DNA from: Christensenella sp. UBA3798
GTDB taxonomy: Bacteria > Bacillota > Clostridia > Christensenellales > CAG-1252
Length of the DNA: 26,359 nt
Assembly (NCBI GenBank): GCA_002368735.1
Contig: DFEQ01000003.1
Coordinates: 1-26,359 of the forward strand
Direction: 5' to 3'
In this document: positions 5,642-16,000 of the stretch, in pieces
Layout of the letters: the number at the start of each line of letters is the position of its first letter
Numbering within the stretch: position 1 is the first letter of the stretch
Notes under the pieces: generated by a model
The model's database searches: none
What the model was told of the DNA's origin: nothing
The model's input: the letters and a program-made list of their open reading frames with translations, nothing else
Program-made: the position numbers and the translations under genes

Positions 5642-6637
5642 TCAGAGCATCTTATACATTCTGTCCCTATCGTCAAAGAACTTGAGGGCGCCGATCGCGA
5701 TGGTCTCGTCGGGGTTACTCGGGATAAGAACGCGTATCTTCAGCCTGTTATACAAAAACTCCGCCACGCCATCCCCCGCCGCAAACCCGCCGCAGAAGGT
5801 GATACCCGCGTTGTACACGTCGGGGATATACTTCTCGGGGCACATCATGGAAACGCTCTCTATGACGGTAGCGAAAGAGGATAATACCGAGGTCATCATA
5901 GGGGCTATCTCCTCCGAGGTGATCTCCACCTGATAGGGTCTTTCGTCCACGAGGTTCTTGCCTTGGATATCCGAGCTCATCATTTGCTCGGCAGAGAAGG
6001 AGCCTATCTTTACGCGCAACCCTTCCGCCTTTGCCATGGAGATACCGAGGCGATAGTTCTCCGCTACGTAGGCGCATATCTTCTCATCCACGGCGTTACC
6101 GCACATCGTGACGGAGCACCCCGTGATGATGCCCGTGGGGCCCACGATAGCAACGTCGGAGATGGATGCGCCAAAGGTGGCGATGAGGTTATAGTCGCTG
6201 GAAAGCGTAGAGCTGACCGCAATGGGGGTCTCCATCAAAATGGGGCTCTTCAAACCCACTTCGGCAAGGAGGTTCTCATAGTTCTTCCTCTCCACGACAG
6301 AGGTGCCGCAAGCGATGGTGGCGATGACTTCGGGACGAGGCGAAAAGAGTCCTCTCTTGGGAAGCGCCCTTCTCAAAAAATCCTTGAGCATCAAGATGGC
6401 GGCGTCATAGTCCTCAATGACCCCGCCGCGGACAGGATGCACGAGCACCGCAAGAGGGTCTTTATCGCGAGTGCGCATATAGCGCTTCGCCTCCAAGCCC
6501 GAAGCGTAAAACTTTACCTTTCTGCCTTGGTGAGCGATGGCGACGACGGATGGCTCCTTAAAGATAACGCCCTTCCCGCGCATGGCGATGACTGTCTGCG
6601 AATAGCCCATGTCTATCACGATCTCATTAGTAAACAT
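5642..6637 (-). CDS. Divergent MreB/Mbl-like actin homologue
   Basis: A 331-residue actin-fold protein close in length to MreB. The N-terminus IDMGYSQTVIAMRGKGVIFKEPSVVAI mirrors the MreB phosphate-1 region. The second phosphate motif, usually D-G-G-G-T-[ST], reads FGASISDVAIVG here, lacking the Asp and the Gly triplet, and the usual GGG adenosine motif reads CGGF. ATP binding or hydrolysis may therefore be altered. MreB-family proteins organise wall synthesis along the cell side. It overlaps maf by 11 bp, echoing the common maf-mreB linkage, but mreC and mreD do not follow. A GGGAG site precedes the ATG. It is probably a paralogue specialised for shape or division rather than the main MreB. 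Confidence 0.82.
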   Translation of the reverse strand: MFTNEIVIDMGYSQTVIAMRGKGVIFKEPSVVAIAHQGRKVKFYASGLEAKRYMRTRDKDPLAVLVHPVRGGVIEDYDAAILMLKDFLRRALPKRGLFSPRPEVIATIACGTSVVERKNYENLLAEVGLKSPILMETPIAVSSTLSSDYNLIATFGASISDVAIVGPTGIITGCSVTMCGNAVDEKICAYVAENYRLGISMAKAEGLRVKIGSFSAEQMMSSDIQGKNLVDERPYQVEITSEEIAPMMTSVLSSFATVIESVSMMCPEKYIPDVYNAGITFCGGFAAGDGVAEFLYNRLKIRVLIPSNPDETIAIGALKFFDDRDRMYKML

Positions 6638-7184
6638 CTTTCACTCCCATTCTCTCGAGAACGCTCCCGAGCTTTTCCGTCGGCAGCCCCATAATGGTAT
6701 CGAAACTGCCCTTGTATTTCTTGACGACGACGCCGTCTTGGATGCCGTAGGCGCCCGCTTTATCGAAGGGACGATATAGGTCAACGTAGCGCTCTATCTC
6801 TTCGTCCGAAAGAGCATAGAACAGTACGTCGGCGCGGTCGTAGAAGGTGACTTCTCCCCCGTCCGTCTTGACGCATACGCCGGTATAGACGGAATGCCAC
6901 ACGCCCGAAAGCTCCTTGAGCATACGAACGGCGTCTGCGCGGCTATTTGGCTTGCCGTAATACTTGCCACCGCGATAGACGAGGGTATCCGACGAAATCA
7001 CGACGCGCCCCTCGGGCAAAACCGACTCGGACTTCCTCCGCGCAAGCTCCGTCACGCGACGATGGGGACGAATGTAACGAGAGGTTTCATCCGCGCCCGA
7101 ACTCGTCACCTCGAAGGAGGAGACCAATTTCGCGAGCAGTTCGCGACGACGCGGCGACGCGGAACAAAGTAAGACTTTTGCCAT
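6627..7184 (-). CDS. maf: Maf-family nucleoside triphosphate pyrophosphatase
   Basis: A 185-residue Maf protein; these enzymes hydrolyse non-canonical or pyrimidine nucleoside triphosphates (dTTP, UTP and modified forms) to monophosphate plus pyrophosphate. Visible motifs: SASPRRREL at residues 8-16, SSDTLV near 65, GKP, LSGVWHSVYTGV, DKAGAYGIQ and GSFDTIMGLP. All match the dTTP/UTP-type branch. The 3' end overlaps the MreB-like gene. The start ATG lies 6 nt after a consensus -10 and has no ribosome-binding site. Confidence 0.93.
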   Translation of the reverse strand: MAKVLLCSASPRRRELLAKLVSSFEVTSSGADETSRYIRPHRRVTELARRKSESVLPEGRVVISSDTLVYRGGKYYGKPNSRADAVRMLKELSGVWHSVYTGVCVKTDGGEVTFYDRADVLFYALSDEEIERYVDLYRPFDKAGAYGIQDGVVVKKYKGSFDTIMGLPTEKLGSVLERMGVKDVY

Positions 7185-7190
7185 ATATAT

Positions 7191-7219
7191 ATTATACTAT
7201 ATGCCCCGTCGCTTGTAAA
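7191..7219 (-). promoter_or_regulatory. Leaderless promoter of maf
   Basis: TTTACA (7214-7219), 17 nt, TATAAT (7191-7196), then 6 nt (ATATAT) to the ATG at 7184. Confidence 0.8.
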
Positions 7220-7349
7220 GTAAAGACTTTATCCAAGCGGAAATATGAATCAAAAGTCCCTACAAAGTCCCTAAGAAGCGCCTACATTGGCGGGGATAGA
7301 CAGCCCCACGAGAGAAGCGAAAAAAGCATAATCACCCGCCAAAGGAACA

Positions 7350-7355
7350 TAGAAT
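7350..7355 (+). promoter_or_regulatory. Probable -10 box of the TspO-like gene
   Basis: TAGAAT lies 6 nt before the ATG at 7362, in the same geometry as the other leaderless starts. No convincing -35 is seen at the expected position, and there is no Shine-Dalgarno sequence at a usable distance. Confidence 0.5.
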
Positions 7356-7361
7356 AACAGT

Positions 7362-7838
7362 ATGCGTTGGTACAAGCGTTCCGTCGTATTCGCGATAGGT
7401 CTGTTTATCGAGGTCGTCATCGCAGCGATCTCCTGTCTTCTCATCAAAGAGAATCGCGAGTGGCTCACGGCGCTGACCCTCCCATACTTCGCCCCAAAAT
7501 CTTTCCTCTTTTACGGAGCGCTGATGGAGATAGTATACCTATCCTCCGCAGCATCTTTAGCCCTATACACGGCAGAGAAACGCGACCTTGCCAAGGGGAC
7601 GATCCTTACCGCCCTCGAAGGGGTCATGCAAATAGTCACCTTACTATTCTTTTTTGAATTCACTTATGAGATAACGTCCTTCTTACTATCCACCGTCACG
7701 ATGGTCGTATCGCAAATAATCACGATGGTCTTTTTGTCCAAAAACGACGCAGCGGGGATAGCGCGGCTCCCCACCCTAGCGGTAACGATGTATCTATGGG
7801 CGGTCATTTACTGCATATTGATGATAAATTTTGTCTGA
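7362..7838 (+). CDS. TspO/MBR-family-like membrane protein
   Basis: A 158-residue protein with five predicted membrane helices, the size and topology of TspO/tryptophan-rich sensory proteins, which bind porphyrins and other hydrophobic ligands. LTLPYFAPKSFLFYGALMEIVYLSS after the first helix resembles the family's conserved Pro-rich segment before helix 2, and the final helix LPTLAVTMYLWAVIYCILMIN resembles the LPYLAW...AxYLNx end. Several of the Trp residues typical of the family are replaced, so it is a divergent member. It precedes coaX by 69 nt, and coaX has its own promoter. The 135 bp upstream hold no other gene. Confidence 0.68.
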   Translation: MRWYKRSVVFAIGLFIEVVIAAISCLLIKENREWLTALTLPYFAPKSFLFYGALMEIVYLSSAASLALYTAEKRDLAKGTILTALEGVMQIVTLLFFFEFTYEITSFLLSTVTMVVSQIITMVFLSKNDAAGIARLPTLAVTMYLWAVIYCILMINFV

Positions 7839-7851
7839 AAGGTCCCTCAAA

Positions 7852-7867
7852 TTGACACATATGTCAA
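7852..7867. promoter_or_regulatory. Inverted repeat upstream of the coaX promoter
   Basis: TTGACA and TGTCAA flank a 4-bp centre (CATA), ending 5 bp before the coaX -35 box. It could be an operator; no regulator is identified. Confidence 0.35.
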
Positions 7868-7872
7868 AACGC

Positions 7873-7901
7873 TTGAAAAACACTCCGAAAAAATGTATAA
7901 T
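7873..7901 (+). promoter_or_regulatory. Leaderless promoter of coaX-hom
   Basis: TTGAAA (7873-7878), 17 nt, TATAAT (7896-7901), then 6 nt to the ATG at 7908. It rules out the in-frame ATG at 7893, which lies between the promoter boxes. Confidence 0.85.
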
Positions 7902-7907
7902 CATTAT

Positions 7908-8675
7908 ATGTTACTCGCAATGGACGTTGGAAATACCAATATCAAGCTCGCCCTCTTTGACGGCAAGGAAATGCGCTCCAGCTGGAGGATCTCGGCGACC
8001 ATCACCCGTACCGCGGATGAATTCGGCATCGCTTTTCGCGATATCTTCTCGGCACACGGATACACTTTTGCCGACGTGGACGGCATCATCATCAGCTCGG
8101 TCGTTCCTTCCCTGAACTACACCATCGAGCACGCCTGCACCTATTATATGAATATCAAGCCCATCATGATAGACGCAACTGTCAAAACGGGACTTTCCAT
8201 CGGCTATGCCGTTCCCAAGACCTTGGGCGCGGACAGGATAGCATCCTCTACGGCGGCGTATCACCTGTACGGAGCGCCCGCCATCGTTGTGGATATGGGC
8301 ACGGCGACCACCTTTAACGCCATTTCGCGCGAAGGAGTGCTTCTCGGCGGCGCCATCGCACCCGGCATGAAGACCAGCCTCGATGCGCTCGTATCGCACG
8401 CGTCACAGCTCCCCCTCGTGGAGCTCTCCCTCCCCTCTTCCCCCATCGGTACCAACACCATCACGAATATGCAGTCGGGCATCATCTACGGCTATCGCGG
8501 ACTGGTGGAAAACATCGTGAAGGAGATAAAAAAGGAGGTTGGCGCCGACGCCAAGGTCATCGCCACGGGCGGCTTGACCAGCGTCATCATCTCGGATACC
8601 AGCGACTTTATCGACCATTACGATCGCGCCCTGACCCTTAAGGGCTTGCAGATCATATACGAATTAAACAAATAG
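7908..8675 (+). CDS. coaX: Type III pantothenate kinase
   Basis: A 255-residue CoaX enzyme, which phosphorylates pantothenate in the first step of coenzyme A synthesis. Visible: the phosphate-binding DVGNTNIKLALF at residues 6-17, GADR near 108, and DMGTATTF near 127, all hallmarks of this ASKHA-fold class. The start (MLLAMDVGN) is fixed by the promoter; an upstream ATG would fall inside it. hom follows after 9 nt, so the two are probably cotranscribed. Confidence 0.96.
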   Translation: MLLAMDVGNTNIKLALFDGKEMRSSWRISATITRTADEFGIAFRDIFSAHGYTFADVDGIIISSVVPSLNYTIEHACTYYMNIKPIMIDATVKTGLSIGYAVPKTLGADRIASSTAAYHLYGAPAIVVDMGTATTFNAISREGVLLGGAIAPGMKTSLDALVSHASQLPLVELSLPSSPIGTNTITNMQSGIIYGYRGLVENIVKEIKKEVGADAKVIATGGLTSVIISDTSDFIDHYDRALTLKGLQIIYELNK

Positions 8676-8684
8676 GAGGAAACT

Positions 8685-9956
8685 ATGAAGAAAGTTGGCA
8701 TCGCCCTGCTCGGACTGGGCGTCGTGGGAAGCGGCACCTATCGCATCTTGCAGAGCAAAAAGGAAAACATCAAACGCGACTACGGCGTGGAGCTTGAAGT
8801 GCGTCACATCCTTGAAAAGGACCTCTCCAAAGCCCAAGCGCTCGGCATCGATACGGCGATGGTCTCCTGCGACATCCAAAACGTTATCAAAGACGACAAT
8901 ATCGCAGTTGTGGCGGAATTCTTCGGCGGCATCGAGCCGGCAAGGACCTTCCTTCTCGCTTGCTTGAAGGCAGGCAAGAGCGTGGTCACCTCCAACAAAG
9001 AGCTCTTCTCCAAACATTGGCCCGAGCTGGAGAGTGCGGCGAAGGAAACGGGCGCAGGCATCTATTTCGAGGCGTCCTGCGGCGGTGGCGTACCCATCAT
9101 CCGCGCCCTGCACGAGAGCCTCCAAGGCAACGACATTTTGGAAATCAAGGGCATCGTGAACGGCACCACCAACTATATCCTCTCCAATATGAGCGAGAAA
9201 GGCAGCGACTACGACGATACCTTGAAAGAAGCGCAACGCTTGGGATATGCCGAGGCGAACCCGTCTGCAGACGTGGATGGATTTGACAGCACCTATAAGC
9301 TCTCTATCCTCTCTTCCCTCGCCTTCCGTAAGCGCATCCCCTACACCGCCATCTACCGCGAAGGCATCAGCGGCGTGACCAAGGATGACATCAAGTTCGG
9401 CAAAGAATTCGGATTGACGATCAAGCTGCTTGCCATCAGCAAGAACGTGGGCGGCAAGATAGAAGCGCACGTCTACCCCGCCTTTATCCCCGACGACCAT
9501 CCGCTCGCCAAGGTTTCGGGCGCTTTCAACGGCATCTACGTCGTTGGCGACAACGTGGGCGAACTGATGTTTTACGGCAAAGGCGCCGGCGACCTGCCGA
9601 CAGGTAGCGCCATCGTATCCGATATCGTATACGCCGCCACGCACGACACCCACAAGCGCTATCCCTTCATTCTTGAAGAGGAAGCCACCGACTTCAACAA
9701 CGACTTTGCCAGCGAGTACTTCATTCGCCTGGTAGCAAAGGATCAGACGGGGGTGCTTTCCGAGATAACAGGCATCCTCGGCAAAGCGGGCATAAGCATC
9801 GATTCGATGGTACAAAAGGCAGGGTCGCACGGCAAGGCCACCATCGTACTCATCACGCAAAAGACCACCGAGATGACCTTCAAAAAGGCTCTCGCCGCAC
9901 TCAAGGAAGCCGCTTGCATCAGCGAAGTTTCCAACGTAATACGCGTGGAAAAATAG
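8685..9956 (+). CDS. hom: Homoserine dehydrogenase with ACT domain
   Basis: A 423-residue enzyme that reduces aspartate semialdehyde to homoserine for threonine and methionine synthesis. The Rossmann motif GLGVVGSGTY is at the N-terminus. The catalytic domain contains NGTTNYIL, the AEANPSADVDGFDSTYKL signature and KGAGDLPTGSAIVSD. The last 80 residues, from EYFIRLVAKDQTGVLSEI, form an ACT domain that usually mediates feedback inhibition by threonine. AGGAGG precedes the start, in contrast to the leaderless coaX ahead of it. The transcript ends at the strong hairpin at 9980-10006. Confidence 0.97.
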   Translation: MKKVGIALLGLGVVGSGTYRILQSKKENIKRDYGVELEVRHILEKDLSKAQALGIDTAMVSCDIQNVIKDDNIAVVAEFFGGIEPARTFLLACLKAGKSVVTSNKELFSKHWPELESAAKETGAGIYFEASCGGGVPIIRALHESLQGNDILEIKGIVNGTTNYILSNMSEKGSDYDDTLKEAQRLGYAEANPSADVDGFDSTYKLSILSSLAFRKRIPYTAIYREGISGVTKDDIKFGKEFGLTIKLLAISKNVGGKIEAHVYPAFIPDDHPLAKVSGAFNGIYVVGDNVGELMFYGKGAGDLPTGSAIVSDIVYAATHDTHKRYPFILEEEATDFNNDFASEYFIRLVAKDQTGVLSEITGILGKAGISIDSMVQKAGSHGKATIVLITQKTTEMTFKKALAALKEAACISEVSNVIRVEK

Positions 9957-9971
9957 AAGTTATTACAAGGT

Positions 9972-10011
9972 AAAAAAAAGTCCGCTACGATGCTTTCGTA
10001 GCGGACTTTTT
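9972..10011. terminator. Bidirectional terminator between hom and the giant surface-protein gene
   Basis: An 11-bp perfect stem, GTCCGCTACGA (9980-9990) with TCGTAGCGGAC (9996-10006), is flanked by eight As and five Ts. It can end both converging transcripts. Confidence 0.92.
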
Positions 10012-10023
10012 ATTATCGACATA

Positions 10024-13000
10024 TCACTCGTCACCGTCGGTCTTTTTCTTCCCATCGGGACCGACTTCGTCGGCATCGTCCTCAAGAGCGAAACCGCCGC
10101 CGCGAGAGATGATGAGTTCATCATCCCCACTGCCGCCCGCATTCGAGGTGGGAGGCACGACGATGGCGTCGTCTTGGGTATTGGAATCGCTGAGCATAGA
10201 ATCCCCGATATCCAAGGAGGCGGGGTCTTCGTTAAAGAGGTCTTCGGTGAAGGAACGCGTCGGCGCGTAAGCAGCGCTTCTGTCACCCTTTGGCTTAAAG
10301 GACGAAGGCATAAAGCCCTTGGGCTTATTCTCCTCCATCTTAGCGTTTTTCTTCGCTTCCTTTTCCCTCTTCTCCCTCTCTTTCTTCTCTTTCTTCTCTT
10401 TCTTTTCCAGCTCTTTCAGCTCTTTTTCTCTCTTCTTTTTCGCCTTCGGGTCTTCTTCTATAGGAGCGGGAGCAGGCGTGGGCGCAGCGGGCGTAACGGG
10501 CGTTACGGGGGCTACGGGGGCTACGCGTGCGGGCGCGCTCTCTACGACGGGAGCGTCGGAAACGAGCGCATCCGACGCCGCATCAGACTCAGTTGTCAAA
10601 GGTGCGGAAGGAGTAACGGGCGCGGCGCTCTCGGTGGGCGCAACGTCAGTGAACATATCGTCGGAAGCAGCGCTCTCTTCAACGGGAGCGACGGGTGCGG
10701 GCGCAGTCCTCGGCGCAGAGTCGATCACAGCGCTGTCGCTGAACAATGAATCGCTGTCATTAGTCGCGGGCGCAACTGCGTTTGCTCCGCTCTCGGAGGG
10801 CGTAAAGGCGCCTGCGGGCGTTTTGTTCTTCTTCTTTTTCTTTTCCTTCTTGGGCTTAGTGGCGTTCGCCGCGGCCTTTTTCTTTAGCTTCTTGATAAGG
10901 AATACAAGAAGTCGAATCAAGAAATACAGCGCCACAAGCGCTATGACGATGACTACGCCCCATATAACGTAGAACCACTCCTGCACCTCGGCGATAGCTA
11001 CGTAATACGCACCGTTATCTTGATAAACTATGGTCTGCCCCGATTGCTCGAAGGAGAATGCCTTACTCGAGCCGTCTTGTCTGAGTGCGACCACGACGAG
11101 CCCGTCCCCTGCCACCTCTTTATCCACAGGAAGGCTGATGGAAAGTTCACGCGTGGGTTGCTCGCCGTTAGCCGTTTCTATCCTATAGAATCTTACCGAC
11201 TTATACAGCATGATACCCGAGAAGATATAGCCATTGCTCTCATATATCTCATCGGTGGTGGAAATAGGCGTGACGGTGATGACGTTTTGCATATAGACCA
11301 CGGTGATGCGTCCCGCCTGCAAGGTAACTTGATAGTTGGGATCCGCCTCCCCTTCCAATACGGGGGTGACCATGTTCTCGCCGTCGATATACGCCACCTC
11401 GGGCACGACGAAATTCATCTTGCTCTCCACGTCTTCGCGAAGCGTTGCGGACAACCTACTGCCGTTCGCATTCAGGTATTTGATGGTGGGCGCTATCGCG
11501 CGACCTGTGTTTTGATAGGTCACGTCTTCCACCGTAACGATGATGGGACGCGGCAGGATGGTAAACACCACGTCAGACACCTCGCGCCACATAGTATCGT
11601 CCCATCTCATAACGGTAAAGGAGAAATAATCGGATACGTCGATGCCGTTATCGTACACGAAGAAGGACTTTTGGATATTGTCGTTCTTCAAATAGTAAAC
11701 GCCCGCATTTTCGCCCGCATCGCGCCCGATAGAGCTTGCCGAAGCTATGGTGAGTCCATCAAGCGCAAGCTTGTTCTCTTCATTGTCTATCACTTCAAAG
11801 GCGATGATGGGCTCTTTGTCACCGTAATACTTTTGCAAGACGGCTTTTTCGCTGAGCTTAACCTTCACGTTGATGGGGGTCATCACGTAATACTTGGGCT
11901 CTTCACCTTCAAAGAAGGTGATCTCGTAGTTAGACGAGACGTTCTTGCCCAGCGCGTTAACGACAGAGTTCAACGAGCCCTGGGTAATTAGGAACTTCAA
12001 GGGATCGTCCGTCGGCAGATAAGCAAGCTTGCCCGACAAGCGATCGTGCGAAGCGGCGGGAGAAAGCAAAAACTCTGCGGTCACGTCCTTCCCCGCTTCA
12101 TCGAGGGTGATATCCGATACTCTGACGAAGCTCGACTCGGCAAAGCCGTCGTGATAATTCGTCGTTTGGTTTTCGGGTACCACGATGAGGAGCTTTCTCT
12201 TATTGATATGGAAATAATCTGTTTTGACGGTTATGTTATAGTTGGAACCGACGTTCTCCCCTTTGGAACCCGTCACCCTTACGTCGGAGATCTCTATCAA
12301 ATAGGAGCCGATCGTTTCGCCGCTCTTACGCGATGCGACGTACGAGATGGAGTCGCCGTATATCAATCTGCCGTCGGTGATCTTTACGTCAAAGCCATCA
12401 GCGGGGTCGGCATCCCCGTAGATTTTATTCTGCCCCGCCGTCACGGTCAAGGTGATGGCGCGCGCCTTGATCTCATAGTAGCAGTTGGGTTGGAGCGACA
12501 AATCGAAGAGGTCGGATATCTTTTTGCCCGAATAGAGCACGCCCGACTCGTCATTCAGTCTAAGGTCGTTCAAGACGATAAGGTACTTGCCCACGGAATT
12601 GCCGTTTCCTTCGCCCTTCTCGTAGGACAATTCGCCTACGGTGAGCGCAGAAAGATCCAAATCGGGGAAAACCTTTGTCAAAAGTGCCTCGTCATACTGC
12701 AAGCGGTAGTTGATGGTGCTGTCGATGGCGTAGGGGTTATATTCGCGGCTCACCAAGGGTTCCTCATTGGGAGAATCTTTCAGACGCACCTCTATTATCG
12801 CCTTACTGATGGATGCGGACAGAGCGGGATGCTCGAGGATATAGTATTTGGATAATTCGGCGGGGAGAGAATACTTGCCGCCATCCTCGTCCAAGTTGAT
12901 AGCGATACCTTCGCCCGGGATGTCGGTAACGAAAGAGCCCGAAAGCGAGCCGATGAGGGTCAGCGCCGTGACGTTATGCACGTTTTCGCCGCACTTCTTG

Positions 13001-16000
13001 CCGTCCACCACCTTGATGGATACCGTCTTGATACTCTCGTTAAAGGTCGCCGCAGTGGTGCCGTCGAAGGACTTGTCCATCGCCTTTACGCCGCCGATTA
13101 CGAGAACGGCTTGTTTAATGGTGAAGCCCTCCTCCGTGCGCGGGGTGGCTACCTTGCCCTCCGAGGGGCTCTCGCTGATGGTATAGAAGCCGTCCTTCTT
13201 GATATCCTTGCCCTCGTAGGTGTAGTCCAAAAGGTCCATCAAGAAGACCACTTCGACGTCGTAATTACCGGGAACGACGGGCGCCGCGGAGAGATATGCG
13301 GCAGCGTCAACGTCATAATAGCGCAGACGATAATGAGTGCCTTCGGTCAAGGTAACGGTACATTCCACCTTATCCTCTTCCACAGTGAAGCGCGCGGCAT
13401 AGGCTTTTGCCGTATTGTCGTAATACATAGAATCGGGCGCTACGAGCGCGACCTTCATCTGACGCTTCGGGAAGACGGAGAATGTGTAAACGAGGGTGTC
13501 CCCTTCCTTGATATAGAGGTTGTCCGAGCCGGAATAGACGCCCGCATAACTTTCCAAGCGATAGGCGACGTTATCCTTCAAGAAGGTCATCTTTAAGCGA
13601 TAGGTGCCGACTTCGGAGTAGGAAGTGGTATTCTCGTCATCATCCTCGTTAAGGTAGGTTATCTTATAGTCCTTGCCTTCGCCTTCTTCCAGCCCGACCA
13701 CCGAGAAATTGTTATAGAAAACGGCTGAAATGACCTTATTCTTCCCGTTCGCCGCAAAGGTCTCGGGCATATTGAAAACGACGTCGAGCTTATTCTGATC
13801 TTTGATGCGGAAGACGTCGTCCACGTAGCACTCTCTCGAAAGCGCCGACTCCTCGAGGAGCCCGTCTTGATTCCTTCCCTCTTTGAAGGTATACTTCGTA
13901 AGGTAGGTATGATCTTTCTCGGAATCGGGATCGTAATCTAGCAAAACGCGCGCGACGTAGTAGCTCTTCTCATCCGGTTTATCAAGGCTGCCTTCGGTCC
14001 CGGGGGGAATGGTTCCGGCAGAATCGGATATCATATAGTACACATGATAATCATCCGCAAACAAAGCTGAAACGTCGGTGGTGTAGTCGTGCGTAGCGCC
14101 GTCGTACGCCATAAAGTCGATTTTGGTGACGCCTTTGCTGTCACCCGTGTAATAGAGGGAATCCTTTGCCGCGTCGTAGGTATACTTTACGAGAACTTCG
14201 CGCGGAGTGACCATGAAGCGCTGACTTGCGACACCCTCCGCCAAAGCGGGTTCCTGCACGACGCCGTTGTCGTCGCCTACCGCCCATACCGCGGACATGA
14301 CCACGTTAGCATTGGTAAGCGCGACCGACTGCTTATAATCGCCCGGAGTTTTGGGCTCTATCTCTACGTCATACGAAATGCCGCTGTTATTCGAGCGATG
14401 ATAAGTTACCGTCTCGCCAAGATCTATCAAATATGACGAACCTGCAAAGTCGGCGGCGGTAAGGGTGGTATCCTTATACCTGCCGTTTATACAGGTATAT
14501 TTCACAACGGGCGCAACGATGGTTTCGTCATTCACCCACATACGGTTGTAACCGAGCGGGACCTCGAAGACCACCCTCAAAGAGAGCTTCACTATCTCGA
14601 AGGAGAGGGGCCCGTCGTTGAGGGTAGAACCACCCGACTTGTCTACGTCGGTATGTACCACCTTTAGACTGCCCGACTTATCGTCGGCAAGCACTGCTTT
14701 TACGCGATATGTGCCTACGTTCGTGAAAGCAGCGTCGCCGAATTCTCCGTCCGTCGTCGCGTATTTCACGGAGGCGCCCACCGTGATGGGACGGGACTTA
14801 TAGGTAAAGGAGAGGTCAAACGCCTTGGGCTTCGCGTCGTAAACAAGGTCTACGCTTGCTTCGGAAACGCTAAAAGTAACGTTATACTGTGCAGGCGCGA
14901 TAACATAGGTGACAAGCGCGAAGGAGCCTGCGGAAAGCCCGCGCTCCGCGTCGTCTTTTAAGAAAGTGACCACACAACGATATTTGCCCGCGAGCAGGGG
15001 CGCGTCGCATGGGTCATAGACGGTGGTAGACTCATCCACCTTGCGCTCTTTATAGTATGCAACCTGATAGTCCACGAGGGGGGTGAGCAGGATGGGGACA
15101 GTGTCCTTGGTGAAGGAAACGCTCGGGATCTTCACGCCGCCGTCGTAAGTCAAATCGAGCGACGAAGTGTTGATGACCGCCGAGGTCGATGATCCCGCGA
15201 TGGAATAGGAATAACTATACACGTCCCCTATCGCCACGCGATATTTCTCAAGAGCCTTTTTCGCGGTGAATTGCTTGATATACTCCCCGCTCGTTTCGGG
15301 TTCGTCGGAAAGCGTCTTCAAAATATTGCCCGACTTTTTATAGTAGCGAATAGTAAAGTCGTCGTCTTCCCCGCCATCCAAAAGCACCGTTTCATGGTCG
15401 ATGCCGTCACGGAAGACAACATTGCTGCCTTGGCTACCGATATCGATGGGTCGGTAAGTTATGGAATATGAACCGCGATAGGTGGCGCCCGCCGTAACGT
15501 GCAAGTCCTCGATGGCGTTCGTGACAGTCAGTTCGTATACGTAGCCACCGACTTCCGTCGGAGCAGTCGTCCCGAGATAGGTGCCGTCTTCTTTATAATA
15601 CTTGACGGTATAAGCGCCCACGGTCGCGCTCTCGTCGCCGCGTTGCGACGTGAAGGTAAAGGTGGGGATGGCAAGTTCACCCAATGGCATATTATAGGTC
15701 TTTGTCGAGGTGCCGACCTCCAAATCCCCCTTAACGATGCGGAACAGGTGCTCTATCACGGACGGGATCGTATAGGTGCCGACCGTTGCCGATTCGGAGA
15801 AAGTGACGATTATCTTGTATAGTCCCGGCGCGATGGGCTCGATATTCTCGTCGAGCCACTCCGCCCCGTTGTAGTAAGCGTAGGAAGAGGAATATTTGAA
15901 TTCACCCGTCTGCTTGATAACGCTACCGATATCCACGCCGTCAAGGTCGCGGAAGATGGGATTCAAGACAAGGGCGGTGGTTCCGTCGTAAGGAATGGTA

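Noticed and set aside
7893..7907. Upstream ATG as the coaX start
   Set aside because: It lies between the -35 and the -10 boxes and would not be transcribed from the consensus promoter.
8664..9860. 398-residue open frame on the minus strand opposite hom
   Set aside because: hom is complete with NAD and ACT domains; the antisense frame is a shadow.
11020..13596. Several 200-320-residue plus-strand frames opposite the giant protein gene
   Set aside because: They are fragmented, lack starts with support, and follow the codon bias of the minus-strand gene, whose repeats are continuous through the region.
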